Source: Coprococcus aceti (GTDB taxonomy: Bacteria > Bacillota > Clostridia > Lachnospirales > Lachnospiraceae). From it: a stretch of DNA of 64,000 nucleotides. The stretch covers positions 170,369 through 234,368 of the forward strand of contig NZ_JAOQJT010000005.1 in NCBI RefSeq assembly GCF_025567285.1. Direction: 5' to 3'. A program made the position numbers and the translations under genes. Of this stretch, positions 15,557-27,300 are shown piece after piece. Each line of letters begins with the position of its first letter. Within the stretch, counting starts at the first letter, position 1. The notes below the pieces were generated by a model. That model was given only the letters and a program-made list of their open reading frames with translations, was not told the origin of the DNA and did no database searches.

Positions 15557-18064
15557 ATGAAATCAATGATGAGACGCACGACATTTCGTGAGATAAAAAA
15601 TACATTTGGAAGATTTGCAGCCATCATGGCGATCATAGCCCTGGGCGTGGGATTCTTCTCGGGTCTCAAGATGACGAAGCCGGACATGATGAATACCATA
15701 TCGAATTTCCTTGACAAGGGAAATTTCTATGATCTGCATCTTCTGTCAACTCTTGGATATACGGATGATGACGTGGATTCATTTGCCGGGGAGAAGGATG
15801 TGCTGTACGCTGAGGGCGGTTATAGTCTGGACGTCCTATACAAGAACCAGGGTGAAAATGACAGGGTGTTGAAGACTATGTCAGTTCCGGAAAACATCAA
15901 TAAACTGAGTCTTGTGGACGGACGCATGCCGGAAAAGGAAGATGAATGTGTTGTAGATGCCAAGATGGACAGTATAAAGATAGGTGATGTCATAGAGGTG
16001 GCAGATGACGATGCAGCAGAAGGTGAGGACAGCAGTACACAGGATATCCTTAAGGTGAAGAAATTCACCGTTGTCGGAACTGTCAACTCCCCTCTTTATA
16101 TTAATTTTGAAAGAGGCACCACAACCCTTGGAAATGGTAAGATCGCGGGCTTTGTATATGTCAGCCCTGAAGCATTTGACAGCGAATGCTACACCGATGT
16201 ATATGTGAAATTTGACAGAAAGTTTGATATGTATGCCGATGAGTATGAAGACTATATAGACGACAGGATGGACGAATGGGAGTCAATATGTAAGACCAGT
16301 GTACTGGACAGATATAAGGATATCCTCATGGCAAAGGGTATGACGGAGGATATGGTGAAGGACATAACGCTGGATGATGCAGATGGTGTGAATTATTACA
16401 TACTCGGCAGGGAGACGAATATCGGATATGTCTGCTTTGAGAGCGATTCAGACATAGTGAATGGAGTTGCAAAGGTATTTCCGGTATTCTTCATATTGGT
16501 TGCCGTGCTCGTGTGTATGACTACCATGAACAGAATGGTTGAGGAACAGCGCTCTATGATAGGCATGTTGAAGGCTCTCGGCTATGGCAAGGCGGCTATC
16601 ATGGGAAAATATATGATCTATTCGGGAACTGCAGCTGTAGTAGGATGTGCAGGTGGATATCTTATAGGTACATATGTATTTCCGGAGGTTATCTGGTATG
16701 CATATCATATGATGTATATACATGTGCCGCTTGAGAGAACCACAGACTGGACGCTGGTTATTGGCGTGCTGGCAGCATCCCTTTTGTGCACTGTAGGTAC
16801 AACTTGGTTTTCCTGTAGATACGAGCTTTCTGAGACTGCGGCAAGTCTTATGAGGCCTAAGGCTCCGAAGCCGGGCAAGAGGGTGTTCCTTGAGCATATC
16901 CCATTTATATGGAAGAGACTGAAATTTCTGAGAAAGGTAAGTGTCAGAAATGTATTCAGATATAAAAAGCGTTTTTTTATGATGATAATAGGAATAAGCG
17001 GCTGTACTGCGCTGCTGCTCACAGGCTTTGGAATAAATGATTCCATAAGCGGATTTGCGGACAATCAATATGGGGAGATACAGGTCGGAGATGGAGTGAT
17101 AACGCTGAATACACCGATTGCGGGTGATAGAGAAGATGAGCGCTTCAGTAGTCTGAAAGACCGGCTGGAGGAGGATACCTCCTGCTATGATCTCGTCAGT
17201 GAATCTACCTGGGATCTGGTTCATGATGGTGGCGTAAAGTCCGTGAACATGGTCATCATGGAAGAACCTGAGCACGTTGACAGGTATATGAAGTTGGCGG
17301 ATAAAGATGGTGCGGAGATAGAATATCCGGGCAAAGGGGAAGCTGTGATCAATACTGCGCTGGCAGAACAGTACGACATCAAAACGGGCGATGTAATAAC
17401 GGTCAGAGACAGCGAGATGAAAGAGATAAGAGTTTCCGTATCAGGCATATTCAGGAATCATGTATACAACTATGTGTATATATCACCTGAAACATATGAG
17501 GATCAGATGGGGGAAGCACCTCAGTACAAATCGGTGTACTTCAATCTTGAGGAAGGCGCAGATTCGCACGAGATATCTGCTGATCTTATGGGTGATGCAG
17601 CAACAGCGTCAGTGACTATCAACAAGGATATGAAGAACAGGATATCTAAGATGATGGAGAGTCTGAATTATATAGTAATTGTAGTCATACTCTCGGCTGG
17701 TGCGCTTGCATTTATCGTTCTCTACAACCTGACAAATATCAATATCACAGAGCGAATCAGGGAGATAGCAACCATAAAGGTTCTGGGATTTTTCAAAAAC
17801 GAGACTTCAGCTTATGTATTCAGGGAGAACAGAGTCCTGACGACATTTGGAATCGCTGTGGGACTTGTGCTTGGAGTGTTTTTGCATGCATTTGTCATAG
17901 GACAGATCAAGGTGGATATGGTCGCATTTGATACATATATAGCGCCGATGAGCTATGTGTACAGTATCGTTCTGACATTTGTGTTTAATTTCCTTGTCAA
18001 CAGAGTCATGTCAGTCAAGCTTGATAAGATAAATATGGCGGAATCGCTTAAGTCGGTGGAATGA
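15557..18064 (+). CDS. Large FtsX-like ABC permease (two FtsX domains)
   Basis: The 835-residue permease has an N-terminal helix (about residues 17-37), a large extracytoplasmic domain, a first three-helix FtsX block (about 310-420), a second single helix and extracytoplasmic domain (about 465-700), and a final three-helix block (about 710-830). This duplicated MacB-class plan is common in Clostridia, usually without a known substrate. Members of the class use mechanotransmission to move lipoproteins, peptides or signals across the envelope. The start at 15557 follows GGTAGGTGGCC. A terminator follows. A link to the giant secreted protein downstream is possible but unproven. Confidence 0.88.
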   Translation: MKSMMRRTTFREIKNTFGRFAAIMAIIALGVGFFSGLKMTKPDMMNTISNFLDKGNFYDLHLLSTLGYTDDDVDSFAGEKDVLYAEGGYSLDVLYKNQGENDRVLKTMSVPENINKLSLVDGRMPEKEDECVVDAKMDSIKIGDVIEVADDDAAEGEDSSTQDILKVKKFTVVGTVNSPLYINFERGTTTLGNGKIAGFVYVSPEAFDSECYTDVYVKFDRKFDMYADEYEDYIDDRMDEWESICKTSVLDRYKDILMAKGMTEDMVKDITLDDADGVNYYILGRETNIGYVCFESDSDIVNGVAKVFPVFFILVAVLVCMTTMNRMVEEQRSMIGMLKALGYGKAAIMGKYMIYSGTAAVVGCAGGYLIGTYVFPEVIWYAYHMMYIHVPLERTTDWTLVIGVLAASLLCTVGTTWFSCRYELSETAASLMRPKAPKPGKRVFLEHIPFIWKRLKFLRKVSVRNVFRYKKRFFMMIIGISGCTALLLTGFGINDSISGFADNQYGEIQVGDGVITLNTPIAGDREDERFSSLKDRLEEDTSCYDLVSESTWDLVHDGGVKSVNMVIMEEPEHVDRYMKLADKDGAEIEYPGKGEAVINTALAEQYDIKTGDVITVRDSEMKEIRVSVSGIFRNHVYNYVYISPETYEDQMGEAPQYKSVYFNLEEGADSHEISADLMGDAATASVTINKDMKNRISKMMESLNYIVIVVILSAGALAFIVLYNLTNINITERIREIATIKVLGFFKNETSAYVFRENRVLTTFGIAVGLVLGVFLHAFVIGQIKVDMVAFDTYIAPMSYVYSIVLTFVFNFLVNRVMSVKLDKINMAESLKSVE

Positions 18065-18111
18065 TCCTTTCATATATGGCATGTAACAGAATAGTTTAGA
18101 TGTTTATTACG

Positions 18112-18157
18112 ATCCACAGGGCGTACAGTATAGACGGTACGTTCTGTGGATTTTTTT
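18112..18157 (+). terminator. Terminator after the FtsX permease
   Basis: ATCCACAG (18112-18119) pairs with CTGTGGAT (18144-18151), with an internal GTAC/GTAC helix, and is followed by TTTTTT. Confidence 0.85.
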
Positions 18158-18318
18158 GCAAAAAAGTTGTTTTTACCTCCTGTTACTAGCCTTTTGGTTA
18201 GTGTACATGGAAAAACACAGCAATTATAATTGTAAATATATTATTGATACCAGAATGTGGCAGCTTAAAACGGCTGGTGTTCATGGCTGGTTTTTTTAGT
18301 GAAAGGGAGGAAGAAATT

Positions 18319-21300
18319 ATGAGAAAGAGGGCGATAAGCTGGGCGCTGACGGCCAGTATGGTGCTATCTATGCTGTCCGGATTTATTCCCGGACAAAAAG
18401 CATACGCGGCGGACAGCTCGAAGAAAACAGGCAAGACGGTGGTCGAGACGGAGATTGACGAAAGTACATACAAAGCTCTGGGCCTCAGCACCGATATAGA
18501 CAAAAGCAAAGCTGCGGTGCCGTATGACAAGGATAATATATCTACATTTGCAGAGGTGAATGAGGTATACGTTGCGGCAAACGGCAATTACAGAAACAAG
18601 TACACTGTGCGAGACGGATTTGACAGGATTGGAGATTTCAAGGACAGGACTACAAAGGTAAACAGCAGCCTTGGCAATCTGTACGGAGCGTATGGTTTCT
18701 ATGATCTTGGCAAAGATAATGTGAAAGTGGAACACGGCGGATCGGGAGACAGTAACATAAGTAGCAACATGGGAAATGTTCTAAAAAAGGACAGTAATGG
18801 TTTTAACGGCCTGTATGCGACAAGCGTTGCATTTGATGGAGGCGACGGAAAAACCAACTACGTTGCGGAGCTAAGAGTACATGGAGATAAAGTATTCAGT
18901 CCAGCTGGATGGAAAAGTATTAAAACTGTCATAGACGGCAAGGAGTACCGCGGAAAGATAGATGTGAGTATTTTCAAGATAGCAGCTGATGGTACAAGAT
19001 CTTCAATTGCTACGCTTACCCCTACTTTAAACAAGAATTCTACATATGGCGATGGACTTTTGTATTTTATCAGAAGATACCAGCAGGAGCTGGATGCGAT
19101 GTTTGAGATCGAAAAGGCCGATCTGAATGGAGATGGCTTTGAAGATCTTCTCGTATACTGTGGAACTTACGAGGATAGAAATATAAACGATCAGAACATA
19201 CGCTATGCCATAGTCGATGTATATTATGGCAAGGGAAACGGCAGGTTCACAAAGGGAAATAATATAAGCATACCGGGCGGGCTTGCATCTAATTATGAAA
19301 GTGGAACGGGTGGATCGTGGTGTGATTATGGAATAGGAAGAGCTCCTGTGGTAACTCTGGCCGGCGGTGATCTGGAGCAGGATGGCCGGGATGAGGCCGC
19401 GGTTGCCGTATCTGGATCAGTTCTGAATTACAACATGGCAAAGGCAGGTCATATGACCGTCTATACATATAAAGACGGCGGACTTGTCCCTATAGAAGGT
19501 CTGAATGAAGTGTCACTTGGAGACACAGATGGCAGAAAACAGAACTATGGAATGTATGCTGCAAATTGTGCATTTGGCCGGTTTAAGTATCCTGGATCAG
19601 GAGCCATGGTCACAGGACTTATAGTTGGTGGATATTATTCGAGCAATTCTCAATATGTGCAGAGGGAATATGAAGCCACGCAGGCTGCATACAGATACGT
19701 ATACTACGATAGTCTGACGGATAATTATGTGTTGTCAGATTATCATACGAGAAGCCTGGGGACTAAGAGTAAAGAAATCGTGAAATATCACGAGGTTAAA
19801 AGTAACGAATATTACAGACCTGTGAATGCACCTATGGCGCTTGCGTGTGCAGACCTTAAGGGCATGAACGGCAATAATGAAAATGACAGTGTGCTTTTTG
19901 GCGCAGAGGTATATGCTTTCTCACTGGAAGATGGCGGAATAACAGGTTCGGAGATAGGAAGCATGAGTATATGTACCGACCAGCGCAATCAGGGCAACGA
20001 CAAGAAGAAAAAAGATCAGGTGTGGATCGGCGATGTCAGGGTTGGCTGTGTCGATAAGGATGCCAAGGGGAACAATTACAGACAGAGTTTTGTGTGCGTT
20101 GTGGGAGTGCACAGAGAGAAGAAACTCAATGATAAAGATGATTATTACTGGCTGGACATAGCGACATTTTCTATGGATGGCGGCAGCCCATACAGCAGTC
20201 AGGAGGGTGTAGTATGCCAGTCGAACAGCAGACAGGATATGTATGGAACATTTGTTTCACTGTGTCTTCCGGATATTGATAATGACAGTGTGCGGTTAAA
20301 GTACGAGGGAGAGTATCCGGTATACACAAATCCAGAGGTCTATGCAATCCTTCAGGCAAGTCCGTATTTTGATGATGTTCAGGAAGTATATGAATATGTA
20401 AATAACGGTGGAACATCATATTCAACAAGCAAAGGTTCATCGAACACGGTATCAGCTAACTTGTCAATATCAGTTGGCGCGTATGTGTCGTCGGAGATCC
20501 AGCTCATCGGAGCAGGTGAGGTAGAGGTTGAACTTTCGTATGGAGCAAGCTTTGAATATGCAAATACAAAGACAACGGAATATGAGATAACATATAATGC
20601 CGCAGGTGGAGGTTCTGATCAGGTTGTTCTGTACTGTTTGAAATATATGTATTACGAATACTCCATATATGATCCGATTGCGAGAAAATGGGAGCCGGTG
20701 GTTATGCCGGTATGTCTCGGACCTTCAACTTCAATCATAGATGTGGCAGATTACGACAAGGTTGCAAGAAGGAGCAAGGGGCTCAACGAGATATATAATA
20801 ATATTCTGAATAACACAGCGGGAGACCCTGCTACATACCAGACTCTTGGAGGTAAATTAAAGTACGCCTATCAGTCAGGTGGAAATAACAATTATTCTTC
20901 TGTAAATGCCAGCTCTGGTGCAGATCAGACTCAGACGATATCTGTGACTGATGAGAATGAGTATTCAACTGAAGTGTTCCTTGAGGCGAACGAAAAGCTT
21001 GGTGCTGGAGGCGGAGGACTCGGTAATAAGGTTATCGTCGGTGTAACATCAAGCCAGCATGCGGGTCTTGGTCACACCCGTGTAAGCTCGAATGGTGTTA
21101 CATACAGTGGAACGGTGGACAATGTTCCGGCAGACTGCACAGGGTTCTCATTTGACTGGCAGCTGCGGGTGAACACTGCAAAGCTGAACAGCGACAGTGA
21201 TTCAGTGTTCGTCATTGGCTATGATGTTAAGAATGTTGTTCGTCCGGCGCGTATGCCGATGGGACTTTCTGTTGTCGACACAACGAGAAACAGTGTCAGT

Positions 21301-24300
21301 CTTGAGTGGTCACCGTCCAATGATGCAGATTACTATGAGGTCTGTATCGTTGATGCAGGAGGTAATTACAACAGCAAGGCAGTTGTGCCATATACAGTTA
21401 CTGACTATGAAGTGAAGGGACTATATTCCAACAGGACTTACACATTTGCAGTGAGGGCTCTTCAGGCAAATGGTTCAAAGAGTCTGTTCAGCCGTCCGGC
21501 AACCGCGACGACACTTCAGGACAGTTCTAATTTCCATATAACAAAGAACCCTGATGATACAAATACGTTTGCGGGTGGAAATGCAGAATTTGCGGCAAAT
21601 GCGGTTTATTATGATGGGGATGGAGTAAACCAGAGCGTTGGATACAACTGGCAGGTTAATACAGATAATGGATGGAGAAGCGTATCGACAGGAGGCAGCA
21701 ATCCTACGCTCAGACTTACTGATGTAAGTGATGAAATGGATGGAAACGAATATCGATGCAGAGTTTATTACAACGACATCACACTCTACACCAAGACTGC
21801 GACACTCACTGTAAATAAGGCGGACAGCAAGGTCATGCTTCTGGCGCACAACGATACCGAGAATAAAGATTTGTCGGATGGCAGCGTAGTCAGGGCATCG
21901 GGCTCAGAGACTACAAAGGTGGAGAACGTGACTAAGGAGAGAAATCTTATAACAGTCACATCCGGAGTCGGGGAATATATTCTTGTCAGCGACGGAACAA
22001 ACTATATGTGGAAAGATAGTGACGAGAATTACTATCCATGCAGCGTAAGCGTCAAAAAGGACAGCGATGGTTACGTGGATGAATCACAGACATTTAAAGC
22101 ATCTGATGTGGGCGGCACGGCATATGGTGTGAGTGAATCAGATTTCATCGCAGATATTGATGGCAATACTTACAAGCTGATCAGCGTAAATGCAGCTGAC
22201 TATGCAGGTGAAAAGGTGTCATATGCATCTGATGATGTTACATATGACAGGATACTCGCAAAATGGGTATCAGAGGATGGCAGTAAGAACTTCTATCTTC
22301 TCGGAAACACATCGGGAAGTGAAGACAGTACGGTGTACTATTATGTGGCAGGTAGTGAAAGCGGAAGTTTTACTATGACTTCAAAGAAGACTCTTAATGT
22401 GTCAGATACTGTCAAGGTGGTCCAAACTGATCTCAAATCGGTATATCAGACCAAGACGGTGAGATCTGAGACCACAGGGGCAGAGGTCACATATACAGGA
22501 GACAAGATCACACTCAGCTGTCAGCCGAAATCACTGTCAGGTGAGGATGTACAGGGAGATGTGGAATTTGTCATCACAGGACCTGAGAGCAAGCGCATAG
22601 CTGGTAAGTATGACAGAGCAAATGGCTGCTATACTGCACAGTGGGAGCCATCCGGACAGGGAATATACAACGTATATGTATACTTTGCAGGAAACAAACA
22701 GTACAACGACAGTATATCTGACTCGATGGCTATATATACCTCATTTGAGGGAAAGACGAACATGAATCTGACCATGCAGGATAATGTAAGATATGGAGAT
22801 TCAGTGAAGATGTCTCTGGAGAGAGTGTCATACGACAATACAGGAAAGCTTCAGGATATCACGGACGATTCAGAATACACTGTCAAAATAAAGAATAATA
22901 AGACAGGAGAATTTGAGGACACAGACAAATACGAACTTGCAAACGGCGTGTTTATACCGAAGTCTATTGGAATGTTCCAGATAACGGCATCAAATGGCGG
23001 AGACAAGACCCAGAAGAATATAAATGTTGGAATGGCACAGCTTGAGATAGCTGCCCAGGATACAGAGAAAAGTGTAAATGATTCTGTAAGAGAGTGCGAG
23101 GATGCGGTGATAACAGGTCTCAAGGCATGGGATACTGACATAATGCCTCAGAGAGACAGGGATTACGAGCTCGGATCAGTTGGAGTAAGTGGGCTGCTGC
23201 CGGGTATATATGATATAGATGTTGCATACGTCAAGGTGGGCGATCAGCATTCACAGGTTATGAATGAACTTGAGAAAAACTATATAATAAACCTGGTTAA
23301 AGCATCATACACACTGACAGGAAACGTGTACACCGTTACTGCCAGACCGGCAAATACACATGGTACAGTTTCAATCAAGTACCAGCAGCCTGGAAATGAA
23401 AACAGTGACGGACTCACAGTTGACAGTGGAACAAGACTCCCTGAGAACTCAACGATCACTTTAGCTGCTACTCCTCATAAGGGATATAAGGTTAAGAGCT
23501 GGTCACTAAATGGAAAGACAGTTACGGATCCACAGTGTGGAACATCCGGTGGCAAGGCGTGCAGCAATGACCAGATCCAGATGGCTAAGCTGAAAGCAAA
23601 CATGAATGTAGCAGTAAACTTTGAGCCTGTATATCACAAGCTGACATACAAGCCGGACAATGAGGCTCACGGAACACTCAAAGCAAACTATGTGACGGAT
23701 GGAACAATTGGAAAATCGTTTGGTTCAGGTGCAAACATTCATATAGAACAGAAGGTAAGACTCACTGCGGTTCCGGCAGCAGGATATGTTCTGGATCATT
23801 GGACTGTTACGGGAGAAGATGGAGTTCCAGAGACCGTTCTCGCGGAAGATGGAGTGACAAATAACACATCTCTCACATATGATGCAGAGGAGATCAGCGA
23901 GGATACACTTATCACGGCATATTTTGCAGAGGCACAGAATTTCAAAATATCAGTCTCGCCTGTAACTGTTGGAAGCGATGGAAAGACTACAGTGACAACA
24001 GGTGTGGATGTCACAGTCAAGGCTCAGCGAGTTGACGGCACAGTGACTATAGAGAGCGGTGAAGATGGTATATATGAAGTCAGCCGAGGCGACAATGTGA
24101 CCATCCAGGTTACCGTTCCGTCAGGACTACTTCTCGACGGATGGTCAGCAGCAGATGGACAGGAACTTGGAACTATATCAGCGGATCTCAGGACGATGAC
24201 AGTGTATGATATAGCTTCAGACCTCGATTATACAGTTAAGTACACTGCGCCGAACAGATACAAGGTGACATATGGTGCGGATGATGATGCAGCTGGTGTG

Positions 24301-27300
24301 GTAGATGCTGTGGCTGCAGGAAGTACAGACGCACTTGTATCCGGTGACAAGCAGCTTCAGGGAAGTGACATAGTATTTACAGCAACTCCAAATGAAGGCT
24401 ACGAGGTAGCATACTGGGAGGTAAATGGCGAGAAGGTTGATGCTGAGGCAGAAGGTACTGGCGCCCAGAGGTATGAACTAGAATATCTCGGCAAGGATAC
24501 AAAGGTTGTCGTATACTTCTACAAACAGCCGGTTGTGTCGTGGACATCAGGAAATGACACAGAGATGACTGCAAAGTCAGGAGATTCTGATCTGGCAAAT
24601 GGCGGATATATCGCATATGCAAGTAAGGATGATCTGAAATTCTCATTTGCGGTGAAGAGAAGTTATGAGATAGCTGACATAAAGGTAAATTATGCAGGAG
24701 AGGATGTATTCAGTCTTGCGGAGGACAGCGGAGAAGGAAAGCTGGCTGAGACTGCGGATTCTGAGTCCGGAACAGAGAGATACACGTTTACGTGGAGTGC
24801 TCCGGCAGATGGATTTACAGGGGATGTGACAGTAAATGCCACATACAGAAAGATCGCACCATCCGTGAAGGCTGAGTATTCTCTGAAGGTGATAGAGAAG
24901 GCTTCTGCTGGAGAGGCGTCAGGAAAGACACACGGCTCTATAAGTGCAGATGTGTCAAGAAAAAATCTCCCTTCATACATACAGATAGGAGATACCATAA
25001 GTGATGCGACGGAGAGCAAATCTGCGCAGATCACAGACATATACAGAGATTCTGTCATCACATTCAAGGTTGTGCCTGATGATGGATACAATGTAAAAGA
25101 ATGGATCATAAATGGACATAAGCTGACAAGCGAGACGGAGAATATAAAGTTATATTCAGACAAGAAAGTAAATGATACCCTTAAGATCACGGTTGACGGA
25201 GATTCATCTGATGTGACAGTTATGGCTGGTCTTGAGCTGGTTGGTGATGTACTCACATTTGGTCCTGAGACAGAGGGAACAGGTGAGGTGAGCGCCATGA
25301 TCACATCTACAAAGCTGGTGCTCGAATCAGGAGATATGATAGGTGCTGCTTCATATGTGGAATTCACAGCGGCGGCTGCAGAAGGATACGAAGTTGCAGA
25401 CTGGCTTGTAAATGGAATCAGTCAGGGCGTGGCAGAGAAGATATTTGCATACAAAGTGCCAAAGGATACGAGAGTTGATGTGAGGGCTGTGTTTGACAGA
25501 CCTGTGTATAAGATAACATGGTCATCAGATGAGGGTGGACAGATAAAGGCAGAGAACATGACAGCAGATGAAGTGCTTGAAGGTAATTCTGCACAGATCA
25601 GAGGAGACAGAGAGCTTAAGTTCACAGCTGATGCCGACCAGTACATGGAATGTACAGGATTTACAGTAAAGACAGCAGAGGGAACAAAGGATTACACAGC
25701 AGAGGAGCTTGGCAGCAACGTATTTGTGGTTGACAAGGTGGCATCTGACATAGATGTTGTTGCTCACTTTGCTAAGCAGGAACTCAAGTCAGTTATAACC
25801 TTTGAGGCAAATGATGCTGCTCTTGGAGCTGTGACAGCGGTATATGGACTGGACGAGAAGGCTGAGATCACAAGTGGCGATAGCCAGGTATCCGGCGGAG
25901 ATGCAGTATTTACGGCAGCTCCTGCAGATGGCCAGATGATCGAGGGCTGGTATCTTGATCCTGAGTGTACACAGGCTATAGAAGGCACTGAACTGGAGCA
26001 GACTACCTATGAGGTGAAGACTATCTACACAGATGTGGCAGTATATGTTAAGTTTGTGGAGATTCCAGAGTATACAGTTAAGGTAGGTACAACAGGAACC
26101 GGATCGGCGAAGATCACTGCATCTTCTGACGGTGAGGAACTTGAGATCGTATCAGGAGAGGTTAAGCTCAAGAGACATAAGGATCTTACAATAACAGTTG
26201 CACCGAAGGATGAATACAACACAGTTGAGCACTGGACAGTTGACGGAGCAGATGTTGATTCAGATGAACTCACATACAAGCTGACAGACATAACAAAGGA
26301 TGCAGAGATATATGCATATATCGCACCATCACTTCTTGTAAATGTAATATTCAAGAATGAGGATGAAGTTAAGAAATATGACAATATAGACATCAGTACA
26401 GGTTATGTCGGCGAGGATGGAGATATAAGCGGACTTAAGTCAATAAATGCTGAGAATAACTTAGTGAGAATAGGTTCTGGCAAGGATGTAAGATTTGCCA
26501 TAACACCTTCTGATGATTATATGATCCAGGCATGGACAGTTAAGTACATCAGAGGCGGAAAGGTTGTCAAGGAAGAGTCTGGCACTGACTTTGGATTTAC
26601 CAACGAGATACTTTTAAATGATGTTACAAACAGCATAGAGGTAAGTGCAGAGCTTGTTGACAGAGTTGGATATGCCATTCCTGTAGAGGGAAATTATGAC
26701 AGAGATAATAATCTGATAGAGACTGCAGGTGGTGAAAGCACACCGGAGACAGCTTACACTATAACAGACCTTACAAAGATACCAGACAATGTGGTATTCA
26801 AGAATGACAATGGCGTAGTTCTTGATAATATGGTAAGAGAGAACGGAGATGCGAGTGTTGTTATTACACCTGCTGAGGGCTGGAGAATTAGAGATATAAT
26901 CATTGATGAACCAGAGAACGCTGAAAATTCAGAGGAGTCAGAGAATATCATGTCAGTCCAGCCAGTGCTTGCAGAGGATGGAACTGAGACAGGAGCATAT
27001 CTTGTAAGTGATGTAAACGTCACAAAGAATATGGAGTTTAAAGTTGATGCAGTTAAGCTTTACTCTGTAACAATAGCAGATACAGAGCATGGAAACATAA
27101 AGGTGACAAAGCCAGATGGCACAGAGGTGGAGAATGGTGAAATGATTGACGAGAAAACTGTTCTTACATACACAGCAACACCGGATATGTACTATGACTT
27201 TGACGCATGGACAGAGGATGCGGCAGATCAGGCTGAGAGCACATTTGAAAAAGCCCTTGACGAAAGTATCACAGTGGGAGCAGCCTTCAAGGCAAGATAT

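Noticed and set aside
16448..17275. A 275-codon minus-strand frame opposite the FtsX permease
   Set aside because: It is a shadow of the permease reading frame with His/Tyr/Cys-rich nonsense composition.
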